DNA of 64,000 bases from Actinomadura xylanilytica (lineage in GTDB: Bacteria; Actinomycetota; Actinomycetes; Streptosporangiales; Streptosporangiaceae). The notes below the pieces were generated by a model. It ran no database searches. It was given only the letters and a program-made list of their open reading frames with translations, and was not told the origin of the DNA. Both the position numbers and the translations under genes were made by a program. Location: positions 434,001-498,000 of the forward strand of contig NZ_JASNWE010000004.1 in NCBI RefSeq assembly GCF_030283145.1, given 5' to 3'. Of the stretch, positions 32,129 through 40,383 are shown in pieces (positions within the stretch are counted from its first letter, which is position 1; every line of letters begins with the position of its first letter).

Positions 32129-33238
32129 ATGTCGACCCATGACCTCTACACCGCCCCCGTCGACACGTCCACCTGGAACGTCCCGCTGGCCGGCGACGCC
32201 CGCTTCACCTGGGAGTACGGCGACGGGCGCGACCGGCTGCTGGCCCTCTACCAGAAGGGCAAGGACAAGCAGTGGGACTCGGTCAAGCGGATCGACTGGG
32301 ACCTGGAGGTCGACCCGCACGACGTGCTCGGCGTCCCGGACCAGTCGCTGGCCATCTACGGCACCCGGTACTGGGACGCGATGAGCGACCGGGAGCGCGG
32401 CGAGCTGCGGCTGCACTCCTCGTCCTGGCAGTTCTCCCAGTTCATGCACGGCGAGCAGGGCGCGCTGATCACCGCGGCCCGGATCGTGGAATCGGTGCCG
32501 GACCTGGACGCCAAGCTCTACTCGGCCACCCAGGCCATGGACGAGGCCCGGCACGTCGAGATCTTCAGCCGGTTCCTCCAGGACAAGGTCGGGCTGGTCT
32601 ACCCGATCAACACCAAGCTCCAGGACCTGCTCGCCGAGACGCTGGACGACTCCCGCTGGGACATGCCCTACCTCGGCATGCAGGTGCTGATCGAGGGCCT
32701 CGCGCTGGCCGCCTTCGGCGTCATCCGCGACATCGCCGCCCGGCCGCTGCCGAAGCAGATCCTCGCCTACGTGATGCAGGACGAGGCGCGGCACGTCGCG
32801 TTCGGCCGGATGGCGCTGCGCGACCACTACCGGGAGCTGACCGCGCCGGAGCTGAAGGAGCGCGAGGAGTTCGTCATCGACGGCTGCCACCTGATGCGCG
32901 ACCGCATCCGCGGCCGGGAGGTCTGGACGAACTTCGGGATCCCGCCGGCCGAGGTCGACGCGCTGGTGGCGGACTCCCCGTACACGCGGATGTTCCAGAG
33001 CCTGCTGTTCAGCCGGATCGTCCCGTGCGTCCGCGACATCGGGCTGTGGAGCCCGCGCATCCGGGCCACGTTCGAGGAGATGGGCGTGCTGGAGGCCTCC
33101 AAGGCCGACCTCGACGCGCTGATGGGCGCGGACGAGGAGATCGCCGAACGGCTCGACTCCGAGCGGTTCGCCGCCGAGGAAGCGGCCCGCAGGGCCGAGG
33201 TGGACGCGGTCATCGCCGCCGCGGAGGCCGGTTCCTGA
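32129..33238 (+). CDS. Ferritin-like diiron-carboxylate protein
   Basis: A 369-residue soluble protein with a complete diiron four-helix set: E109 (HGEQGAL), E139-x2-H142 (DEARHVE), E189 (IEGLAL), E219-x2-H222 (DEARHVAFG). This is the layout of ribonucleotide-reductase R2-like and fatty-acid desaturase/oxygenase proteins. The radical-bearing features of R2 are not evident, so an oxygenase or desaturase is more likely. GAGAGGAG lies upstream of the ATG. First gene of a two-gene operon with the SDR. The substrate is unknown; a lipid-like molecule is a guess. Confidence 0.85.
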   Translation: MSTHDLYTAPVDTSTWNVPLAGDARFTWEYGDGRDRLLALYQKGKDKQWDSVKRIDWDLEVDPHDVLGVPDQSLAIYGTRYWDAMSDRERGELRLHSSSWQFSQFMHGEQGALITAARIVESVPDLDAKLYSATQAMDEARHVEIFSRFLQDKVGLVYPINTKLQDLLAETLDDSRWDMPYLGMQVLIEGLALAAFGVIRDIAARPLPKQILAYVMQDEARHVAFGRMALRDHYRELTAPELKEREEFVIDGCHLMRDRIRGREVWTNFGIPPAEVDALVADSPYTRMFQSLLFSRIVPCVRDIGLWSPRIRATFEEMGVLEASKADLDALMGADEEIAERLDSERFAAEEAARRAEVDAVIAAAEAGS

Positions 33239-33274
33239 GTACGGTTGGATCTCCCCACCCCCTCGGAGGTGTCC

Positions 33275-34138
33275 ATGCCACTCGCGCACTTCGACGGCGC
33301 GCTCGCCGTCGTCACCGGAGCCGGCGCCGGTATCGGCCGGGCCACCGCGCTGGCGCTGGCCGAACGCGGCGCCACCGTGATCGCCGCGGACGTCGACCTG
33401 GCCGCCGCGGAACGCACCGTCACGCTGGCCAAGACGCTCGGCACGGGCGGCGCCGCCCACCGGGTGGACGTCTCCGACGCCGCCGCGATGGAGGCGTTCG
33501 CGGCGGAGGTGCGGGAGGCCCACCGGGTCCCCGACATCGTCGTCAACAACGCGGGCATCGCCGTCACCGGCTCGTTCCTCGACACCGGCACCGCCGAGTG
33601 GGACCGCATCCTCGGCGTCAACCTGTGGGGCGTCGTGCACGGGTCGCGGCTGTTCGGCAAGCAGATGGCCGAGCGGGTGAACGCGCTGCCCAACAAGCCG
33701 GAGAAGCCCAACTACGGCGGCCACATCGTCAACATCGCCTCCGCCGCCGCGTACGCGCCGTCCCGGGCGCTGCCCGCGTACTGCACGACCAAGGCCGCGG
33801 TGCTGATGCTGAGCGAGTGCATGCGCGCGGAACTGGCCGGCTCGCGGATCGGCGTCACCGCGGTGTGCCCCGGGTTCACCAGCACCGGCATCGCCCGCAA
33901 CGCGACCTTCGCGGGCCTCGACTCCGCCGGCGCCGGCGCCCTGCGCAAGCGCGGCGAGAAGGCGCTGCGGATGCGCGGCTACCCGCCGGAGAAGGTGGCC
34001 GAGCGGATCGTCCAGGCCATCATCAAGAACAAGCCGCTCGTCCCGGTCAACTTCGAGGGGCACGTGCTGCGCGCGCTGTCGCGCGTCTCGCCCGCCTCGC
34101 TCCGGCTGCTGGCCCGCGTCCCCGCCCCGCAGGGCTGA
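33275..34138 (+). CDS. Short-chain dehydrogenase/reductase
   Basis: A 287-residue classical SDR: cofactor-binding TGAGAGIG near the N-terminus, NNAG, catalytic Ser in NIASAAAYAPSRALPAY, and YCTTK active site. The ATG at 33275 has GGAGGTGTCC directly upstream; the frame to 33245 is less likely. It lies 36 bp after the diiron gene, so it probably works on the oxidised product of that protein (alcohol to ketone, or reverse). The C-terminal 60 residues resemble SadH/lipid-oxidoreductase SDRs of actinobacteria. Confidence 0.9.
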   Translation: MPLAHFDGALAVVTGAGAGIGRATALALAERGATVIAADVDLAAAERTVTLAKTLGTGGAAHRVDVSDAAAMEAFAAEVREAHRVPDIVVNNAGIAVTGSFLDTGTAEWDRILGVNLWGVVHGSRLFGKQMAERVNALPNKPEKPNYGGHIVNIASAAAYAPSRALPAYCTTKAAVLMLSECMRAELAGSRIGVTAVCPGFTSTGIARNATFAGLDSAGAGALRKRGEKALRMRGYPPEKVAERIVQAIIKNKPLVPVNFEGHVLRALSRVSPASLRLLARVPAPQG

Positions 34139-34183
34139 GCCCGGCGGGCGGCCCCGGCCCCGGCCCCGTCGCGGCGCCGCCGG

Positions 34184-34876
34184 TCAGCCGTGTTCGGGGC
34201 GGGGCAGCCGGACGCCGTGCTTCCTGGCGAGCCCGCGGTACATCGGCACCACGTACTCGCGGGCGTAGCGGCGCGCGTCCTCCAGCGTCTCCAGCGGGAC
34301 GACGCTCTGCCGGGTCAGCACGAACGACAGCGTGACGCGGGCGCCCAGCTCGGCGATCATCGCGATGTCCCGGGCGGCCTCCGGGGTGATCTCCGCGTCG
34401 CCGAACATGGCGCGCCGGATCAGCGCGGCACCGTGGTCGCGGGCGGCCTCCACCACCGGGCCGCCCTGGACGGTGAGGTAGGGGACGATCGCCTCGGGCT
34501 CGGTCTGGAGCAGCCGGTTGAGCAGCACGTGGCCGCGCAGCCAGCTCAGCGAGAACGACACCGATTCGACGATCTGGTCTTCGACGTCCGCCCGCGCGGC
34601 GATGGCCGCGTCCTGCTCGGCCTGGAACCGGCGCAGCTCGCGCAGCAGCACCGCGGCGACCAGGTGCTCCTTCTTCGGGAAGCGCCGGTAGATAGTGATC
34701 CGGGACAGCCCGCCGCGGCGGGCCACGTCCTCGACCGTCGAGCGCCGCAGCCCGAAGTCCTGGAACTGGGCGAGCGCCGCGTCCAGGATGCGCCGCGCGG
34801 TCTCGTCATGCCCGCCGGGCCCGTCACCGGTCGGCGGCTCGCCTTCGAGCGCCTTGCGCAGCAGGTCCAGGACCAC
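34184..34876 (-). CDS. TetR-family regulator (probable repressor of the AurF-like gene)
   Basis: A 230-residue TetR protein from GTG 34876 (GAGAGGGG upstream; the frame to 34933 would cover the promoter). HTH region: LAQFQDFGLRRSTVEDVARR and GLSRITIYRRFPKKEHLV. Divergent from the diiron oxygenase gene, whose gap contains an AGATACA/TGTATCT inverted repeat. It ends 45 bp after the convergent SDR gene. Confidence 0.9.
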   Translation of the reverse strand: MVLDLLRKALEGEPPTGDGPGGHDETARRILDAALAQFQDFGLRRSTVEDVARRGGLSRITIYRRFPKKEHLVAAVLLRELRRFQAEQDAAIAARADVEDQIVESVSFSLSWLRGHVLLNRLLQTEPEAIVPYLTVQGGPVVEAARDHGAALIRRAMFGDAEITPEAARDIAMIAELGARVTLSFVLTRQSVVPLETLEDARRYAREYVVPMYRGLARKHGVRLPRPEHG

Positions 34877-34935
34877 GCCCGCACCCCTCTCCCGAATGTG
34901 ATGTGGGTCTCCCCCGGAATGCCCCGGCCACACCT

Positions 34936-34962
34936 AGATACAAACTTACAGAGAATGTATCT
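34936..34962. promoter_or_regulatory. Inverted repeat AGATACA-n13-TGTATCT
   Basis: Perfect 7-bp arms in the 152-bp gap between TetR and the AurF-like gene. It stands out as AT-rich in GC-rich DNA and is a likely TetR operator. The spacing fits an operator overlapping one promoter. Confidence 0.7.
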
Positions 34963-35028
34963 TCTGTTTCAGATCGGCCCGGAGCTCGCAGCATATCCGT
35001 GCGCCCCGCCGGCGAGAGGAGTCGGACC

Positions 35029-36000
35029 ATGACCGCCCCCGCCCCGTCCAGCGACCACCGCAGGCCCGCGACCCGCACCGCCGAGATCAGGTGCCGGGAC
35101 GGGAACCACACACTGGAGCTGACCGACCGCGAGGTGGTCGCCGAGCGGCTGCTCCGCAGCTCGCGCCGGCACTCCTTCGACCCCGACACCGACGTCGGCT
35201 GGGACGCCGCGCAGGACCCCGACCGCTTCTACCTCCCGCCGCGACTGGTGTCGATCTACGAGACCCCACTGTGGGACGGGCTCTCCCACCGGCGGCGGGT
35301 CGAGCTCAGCAAGCGCGAGATGTGCAGCATCGCCTCGTTCGGCATCTGGTCGGAGATGCTGCTCATGAAGGCCCTGCTCACGCACGTCTACCGGCACCGC
35401 TACGACAGCGACCACGTCGGGTACGCGCTGACCGAGATCGCCGACGAGTGCCGGCACTCCCGGATGTTCGGGCGGATGGTGCGGACGTGCGGGCTGCGCA
35501 CGCACCGGCCGCGCGCCCTGGAGTACCAGGCCGCCAAGCTGACCGGCATGGTGTACGACCCGATGCCGATGTTCGGCGGGACGCTGGCGGTGGAGGAGTT
35601 CACCGACGCCTTCCAGCGGCTGACCTTCCCGGACGAGACGATCCAGCCGATGATCCGCCAGGTCACCCGGATCCACGTGATCGAGGAGGCCCGGCACATC
35701 CGGTACGCGCGCGAGGAGCTCAAGCGGCTGGTCGCGGAGGCGCCGCCGATGCGGCGGCGGATGGCCGGGTACGCGCTGGCGCGGATGACCCGGATGACGG
35801 TCGCGCAGGTCGTCCACCCGTCCTGCTACACCGCCGTCGGGCTCGATCCGGGGCTGGCCCGCCGGGTGGCCGCGCGCAGCCCGCACCGCCGGGCCACGAT
35901 GGCGTGGGCGTTCCGCAAGTGCACCGGGTTCTTCGACGAGATCGGGTTCCTGGACGGCCGGGCCAGGGACGTGTGGGCGCGCGCCGGGCTACTCGAATGA
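35029..36000 (+). CDS. AurF-family diiron oxygenase
   Basis: A 323-residue non-heme diiron protein of the AurF (p-aminobenzoate N-oxygenase) family. Likely ligands are E109, E140-x2-H143 (DECRHSRMF), E190, and H216-x3-E220-x2-H223 (HVIEEARH); the extra His before the ExxH pair is a mark of AurF. AurF-like enzymes oxidise amines to hydroxylamine/nitro groups or hydroxylate carbon. The start ATG 35029 follows GAGAGGAG. It has no apparent operon partner. The substrate is unknown. Confidence 0.88.
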   Translation: MTAPAPSSDHRRPATRTAEIRCRDGNHTLELTDREVVAERLLRSSRRHSFDPDTDVGWDAAQDPDRFYLPPRLVSIYETPLWDGLSHRRRVELSKREMCSIASFGIWSEMLLMKALLTHVYRHRYDSDHVGYALTEIADECRHSRMFGRMVRTCGLRTHRPRALEYQAAKLTGMVYDPMPMFGGTLAVEEFTDAFQRLTFPDETIQPMIRQVTRIHVIEEARHIRYAREELKRLVAEAPPMRRRMAGYALARMTRMTVAQVVHPSCYTAVGLDPGLARRVAARSPHRRATMAWAFRKCTGFFDEIGFLDGRARDVWARAGLLE

Positions 36001-36370
36001 AACTGCAACCGGTTCCATTCATTGTCGGCCGAACGTCACATTAATCGATGGCACGATCGGTCATTTACCGCCGCGTCGCGCAATCGCCGTTCGGTCGGGG
36101 CCGCTTTTACCACCGCAAGGGCCGCGGAGCGATGTTCGCTCCGCGGCCCGTCGACGCCAACCTCATTGCTCACCTGGATCCGCTAGACCCAGGACACGCC
36201 AACCGGTGGTGCGCTCACTTCGTCGACCTCCTCCTCCCCAGGCTTACCTGGCGCCGATCCCCCGCCTTCGCACGGGTACCCGACCGGCGCCTCCCTCCCC
36301 TTTACAGAAACACCTTAGGAGCTATTGACAACGCATATGCCATGATCGGCCGATTCAGGTCAGAAATGTG
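36001..36370. other. Intergenic region between convergent genes
   Basis: The region between the AurF-like gene and the convergent membrane-protein gene. It contains the hairpin at 36119-36149 and otherwise no convincing gene: the 108-codon frame at 36048-36374 has no ribosome site and atypical composition. Much of it is AT-richer than average. No promoter is expected. Confidence 0.5.
36119..36149. terminator. Hairpin between convergent genes
   Basis: Perfect 13-bp arms (GGGCCGCGGAGCG and complement) with a 5-base loop. No U-tract. The position between convergent genes suits a bidirectional terminator. Confidence 0.65.
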
Positions 36371-37180
36371 TTAAGCAAGCGCGGCCAGCACTTCTCTGGC
36401 GGCACCGGTCGCGTTGCCCAGGCAGGTCCGTTCGCGGTCTTCGGCCTTCGCCTTGCCGGTCACCTGCTCGCTGTAACTTACCGTTATCACCACATTGCCG
36501 ACACGCGCGGTGATCTGCCCGACGGCCGTCGGCTGCCCGCGGTCGACCTTGAACCACGCGTACGCCTCGTCGCCGATCCCGGACCGGCGCTCCAGCCGCA
36601 CCGTGCGCTCCAGGGTGGCGTCGTGCGCGGCCTTCCAATGGGCGGCGACATCGTCCCCCGCGGCCCGCTCCGGCGCGCCCGCGCCGCCCGCCTTGTACAG
36701 GCGCCCCTCCACCCGCAGCCACTGGGATCGGAATCCGTCGCTGGAGGAGGCGGAGGTGTAGGTGCACGTGCCGTAGGTCGAGTCGCCGCTCGCCTGCTGC
36801 TGCGCCTTCGGCACGAGCCGCTCGACGGTGCCCTTCCGCACCATGCCGCACGGCTTCGGAAGCACCTTGTAGAGCGGCGCCGCCTGTTCTGGAGGGGCCG
36901 CCGTCCGGGACGGCGACGCCGAGGAGGACGACGGCGCGGGCGACGGGGCCGGCCCGCCGCCGGACGGGCCCGGCCCGGACCCGCCCGCGGACGGCTCCGG
37001 CGGACGCGCCACCTGCCGCTCCCCACCGCCCGGGGCCAGCACGAACACCGCCACCGCGGCGGCCACGAACGACACCAGCGCGATCAGCAGCGCCAGCAGC
37101 TTCGGCCGCCGGGCCCGCTTCGGCGGCTCCGGGGCCGAGTAGGGTCGCTGGAACGACTCCTCCTGCCGCGAAAGGCCCAC
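36371..37180 (-). CDS. Membrane-anchored protein with extracytoplasmic domain
   Basis: A 269-residue protein. Start GTG 37180 (GAGGAG 7 bases upstream). A short basic cytoplasmic part (KRARRPK) precedes one TM helix (LLALLIALVSFVAAAVAVFV), a ~50-residue Pro/Ser/Gly linker, and a folded domain with PCGMVRKGTVERLVP and WLRVEGRLY. This domain resembles DUF3558-like extracytoplasmic sensor domains (CG....V..L.P). It lies 125 bp from the start of the divergent DNA ligase. Function unknown. Confidence 0.7.
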   Translation of the reverse strand: MGLSRQEESFQRPYSAPEPPKRARRPKLLALLIALVSFVAAAVAVFVLAPGGGERQVARPPEPSAGGSGPGPSGGGPAPSPAPSSSSASPSRTAAPPEQAAPLYKVLPKPCGMVRKGTVERLVPKAQQQASGDSTYGTCTYTSASSSDGFRSQWLRVEGRLYKAGGAGAPERAAGDDVAAHWKAAHDATLERTVRLERRSGIGDEAYAWFKVDRGQPTAVGQITARVGNVVITVSYSEQVTGKAKAEDRERTCLGNATGAAREVLAALA

Positions 37181-37305
37181 TCCCCGGCTCCTCACTCCGC
37201 GCGCTGGCTGGACCGGTCCCCACCCTCGAAAGGTAATCAGCCCGGCGCCGGCTGACCAGGCCCCCGGCCGAGCCGGATGTCGGACCCCCTGGCCACAATG
37301 GGAAG

Positions 37306-38928
37306 GTGCTGCTCGCCGAGATCGCCCGGACCTCACAGGCCACGGCCGGCACCTCCGGCCGCAAGGCCAAGGTGCAGGCGCTGGCCGCGTGCCTGCGCGC
37401 CGCCGATCCCGCGGAGGCCGCCATCGTGGTCGCCTACCTGTCCGGCGAGCTGCCGCAGCGCCAGATCGGCGTCGGGTACGCGGCGCTGCGCGACGCACCA
37501 CCGCCCGCTGCCGAGCCGTCCCTGACGGTACCGGAGGTCGACGCCGCGTTCACCGCAATCGGCGCCGTCGCCGGCAAGGGCGCGGTCGCGCGGCGGCGCG
37601 AGCTGGTGTCCGCCCTGTTCGGCCGGGCGACCCGCGCCGAGCAGGGGTTCCTGGTCCGCCTGCTCTCCGGCGAACTGCGCCAGGGCGCGCTCGACGGCGT
37701 GATGGCCGAGGCGATCGCGTCGGCCGCCGCGGTTCCCGCCGCGCGGGTGCGCCGTGCGGCGATGCTGCGCGGCGCCCTCGGCCCGGTCGCCACCGCCGCG
37801 CTCGCCGGCGGCGCCGCGGCCCTCGACGCGTTCACCCTCGAGGTGGGCCGCCCGGTCAAGCCGATGCTCGCCGCCTCCGCGCCATCGGTCGGCGAGGCGT
37901 TCGCCAAGCTCGGCGACGGAGACGGGGGCGAGGACGGGGGCGAGGTCGCGGTCGAGTGGAAGCTCGACGGCGTCCGCGCGCAGATCCATGTCCGGCGGGG
38001 TGAGGGCGGTCCCGGTGAGGGCACGGTCCAGATCTTCACCCGCACGCTCGACGACATCACCGGCCGGCTGCCCGAGGTGGTCGAGGTGCTGCGCGGGCTG
38101 CCGGTCCGCGACGCGGTCTTCGACGGCGAGCTGATCGCGCTCCGTCCGGACGGCCGCCCGCAGCCGTTCCAGGTGACCTCGGCCCGCACCGCGACCCGCA
38201 CCGGCACGCGCGCCGAAGAGGGCGCGGCGGGCAAGGGGAGCGCGGCGGGCGGCGCCGGGGGCGCGCGGGCGGTGCCGCTGGCGGTGTTCCTGTTCGACGT
38301 CCTGCACCTCGACGGCACCGACCTGCTCGACGCGCCCGGCGCCGAACGGCATGCGGCGCTGGCCCGGGCCGTCCCCGAGCGGCTGCGGATGCCGCGGATC
38401 GTCACCGCGGGCGCCGAGCGGGCCGCCGGATTCTTCGCCGACGCGATCGAGCGGGGCCACGAGGGCGTGCTGGTCAAGTCGCTCCGCTCCCCCTACACCG
38501 CCGGACGGCGCGGCGCCGGCTGGATCAAGGTCAAGCCCCGGCACACCCTCGATCTGGTGGTGCTCGCCGCCGAGTGGGGGCACGGCCGCCGCGAGGGGCT
38601 GCTGTCCAACCTGCACCTGGGCGCCCGCGACCCCGCGACCGGCGGGTTCGTGATGCTCGGCAAGACGTTCAAGGGGCTCACCGACGCGCTGCTGGCCTGG
38701 CAGACCGAGCGGCTGCGCGAGCTCGCCGTCCGCGAGGACGACTGGACCGTCCACGTGCGGCCCGAGCTCGTCGTCGAGATCGCGTTCGACGGCGTCCAGC
38801 ACAGCACCCGCTACCCCGGCGGCATCGCGCTGCGCTTCGCCCGCGTGCTGCGCTACCGCCCCGACAAGACGGCCGCCGAGGCCGACACCATCGACACCGT
38901 CCGCGCGGTCGCGCCCGTGATGGACTGA
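37306..38928 (+). CDS. ligB: ATP-dependent DNA ligase, LigB type
   Basis: A 540-residue ligase. The adenylated lysine is K219 in EWKLDGVRAQ; the N-terminal DNA-binding domain begins MLLAEIARTS and includes YLSGELPQRQIGVGYAAL, which matches mycobacterial LigB as remembered. Later motifs are VFDGELIAL, EGVLVKSL and WIKVKPRHT (motif V). The OB-fold C-terminus carries EIAFDGVQHSTRYPGGIALR. It seals DNA nicks with ATP, alongside the essential NAD ligase encoded elsewhere. A Gly/Asp-rich insertion lies just before the active site. Confidence 0.93.
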   Translation: MLLAEIARTSQATAGTSGRKAKVQALAACLRAADPAEAAIVVAYLSGELPQRQIGVGYAALRDAPPPAAEPSLTVPEVDAAFTAIGAVAGKGAVARRRELVSALFGRATRAEQGFLVRLLSGELRQGALDGVMAEAIASAAAVPAARVRRAAMLRGALGPVATAALAGGAAALDAFTLEVGRPVKPMLAASAPSVGEAFAKLGDGDGGEDGGEVAVEWKLDGVRAQIHVRRGEGGPGEGTVQIFTRTLDDITGRLPEVVEVLRGLPVRDAVFDGELIALRPDGRPQPFQVTSARTATRTGTRAEEGAAGKGSAAGGAGGARAVPLAVFLFDVLHLDGTDLLDAPGAERHAALARAVPERLRMPRIVTAGAERAAGFFADAIERGHEGVLVKSLRSPYTAGRRGAGWIKVKPRHTLDLVVLAAEWGHGRREGLLSNLHLGARDPATGGFVMLGKTFKGLTDALLAWQTERLRELAVREDDWTVHVRPELVVEIAFDGVQHSTRYPGGIALRFARVLRYRPDKTAAEADTIDTVRAVAPVMD

Positions 38929-39016
38929 CGCGGGACGGATCGGCGCAGAACGAGCCGGCGCGGGACGCAGGGCGCATGACGACGCAGCACGGCCGGGTGG
39001 CCGGGATGGGACGGGA

Positions 39017-40135
39017 ATGAACGATGGGGACGCGGGCATGAGCCGGATGGTGGACCGCTGCGACCCGGGATGCCGGGCGTGGATCTCCGAGGCCATCCGC
39101 AAGGTCGAGGCCGACGCCAACCGCAGCGCCGACACGCATCTGCACGTGTTCCCGCTGCCGCCCGAGTGGGGCATCGACCTCTACCTCAAGGACGAGTCGG
39201 TGCACCCGACCGGGTCGCTCAAGCACCGGCTGGCGCGGTCGCTGTTCCTGTACGGGCTGGCCAACGGCTGGATCCGCGAGGGCACCACGATCATCGAGGC
39301 GTCCAGCGGGTCGACCGCGGTGTCGGAGGCGTACTTCGCGCGGCTGCTCGGGCTGCCGTTCGTGGCGGTGATGCCGGCCTCGACCAGCCCGGAGAAGATC
39401 GGGCTGATCGAGTTCCACGGCGGCCGGTCGTACCTGGTCGACGACCCGTCCACGATCTACGACGAGTCGCGCCGGCTGGCTCGCGAGTGCGGCGGGCACT
39501 TCATGGACCAGTTCACCTACGCTGAGCGGGCCACCGACTGGCGCGGCAACAACAACATCGCCGAGTCGATCTTCGAGCAGCTCCGGCTGGAGCGCTTCCC
39601 CGAGCCGGCCTGGGTGGTCGTCGGCGCCGGCACCGGCGGCACCTCGGCGACGATCGGCCGCTACGTGCGGTACCGCCGGTTCCAGACCCGGCTCGCGGTG
39701 GTCGACCCGGAGGGGTCGGCGTTCTTCGGGTCGTTCGCCGACGGCGATCCGGACCGCACCGCCGCCGGGTCGCGCATCGAGGGCATCGGACGGCCCCGGG
39801 TCGAGCCGTCGTTCCTGCCCACCGTGATCGACCGGATGGTCCGGGTGCCCGACGCGGCGTCGGTCGCGGCGATGCGGTGGACGAGCGAGGTCAGCGGGCG
39901 CAGCGTCGGCGGCTCGACCGGCACCAACATGTGGGGCGCGGCCGAGCTGATCTCCGAGATGCGGGTGCGCGGCGAGCGCGGCAGCGTGGTCACGCTGATC
40001 TGCGACGGCGGCGAGCGGTACGCGGGCACCTACGGGTCGGACGCCTGGCTCGCCGAGCAGGGCCTCGACGTCGCCCCCTACCTGGAGACGCTGCGCGGGT
40101 TCCTCAAAACCGGCGAGATGCCCACCGCCCGCTGA
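39017..40135 (+). CDS. cds1: PLP-dependent cysteine synthase-like enzyme (Cds1-like)
   Basis: A 372-residue fold-type II PLP enzyme. The PLP lysine is in TGSLKHRLARSLFLY; the phosphate-binding loop GAGTGGTSATIGRY and EASSGSTAVSEAYFARLLGL match Cds1 of M. tuberculosis (L-cysteine desulfhydrase) as remembered. Downstream are NNNIAESIF and EGIGRPRVEPSFL. It probably releases hydrogen sulfide from cysteine or synthesises cysteine. Start uncertain: 39017, or MSRMVDR at 39038. Confidence 0.85.
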   Translation: MNDGDAGMSRMVDRCDPGCRAWISEAIRKVEADANRSADTHLHVFPLPPEWGIDLYLKDESVHPTGSLKHRLARSLFLYGLANGWIREGTTIIEASSGSTAVSEAYFARLLGLPFVAVMPASTSPEKIGLIEFHGGRSYLVDDPSTIYDESRRLARECGGHFMDQFTYAERATDWRGNNNIAESIFEQLRLERFPEPAWVVVGAGTGGTSATIGRYVRYRRFQTRLAVVDPEGSAFFGSFADGDPDRTAAGSRIEGIGRPRVEPSFLPTVIDRMVRVPDAASVAAMRWTSEVSGRSVGGSTGTNMWGAAELISEMRVRGERGSVVTLICDGGERYAGTYGSDAWLAEQGLDVAPYLETLRGFLKTGEMPTAR

Positions 40136-40218
40136 ACGGTCCCGCCCCCGCCTCCGGTGTGGCGGGGGCGGGGTGAGGCTCGGGCGGGCCGGGCTTTTAG
40201 AACACGAGCTAGCTGGGG

Positions 40219-40373
40219 CCTGTCCCAAAGTGCCTCAGCTGTCGCGCGAGCGTGTTACCTGGCCGGTGAGGCGAAGCCGCAGGCGAGCCTCACCGGCCAG
40301 ATCGCGAAGCGATGTCGCGCTCGCCCAAGCCAGGTCGGCGTCCGAGCCGCCAGGCGAGGACGCCGGGCCGGGA
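40219..40373 (-). repeat. Intergenic repeat copy B
   Basis: The reverse complement matches 25844-26000. It contains a perfect 14-bp inverted repeat, CTGGCCGGTGAGGC at 40259-40272 and its complement at 40287-40300, and a small ATCGC/GCGAT stem at 40301-40313. It lies between the Cds1-like gene and the end of the site-2 protease gene. Short open frames across it are not coding. Confidence 0.8.
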
Positions 40374-40383
40374 TTGCATAGAA

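Noticed and set aside
36048..36374. 108-codon open frame
   Set aside because: No ribosome site, includes a terminator-type hairpin and has no codon bias.
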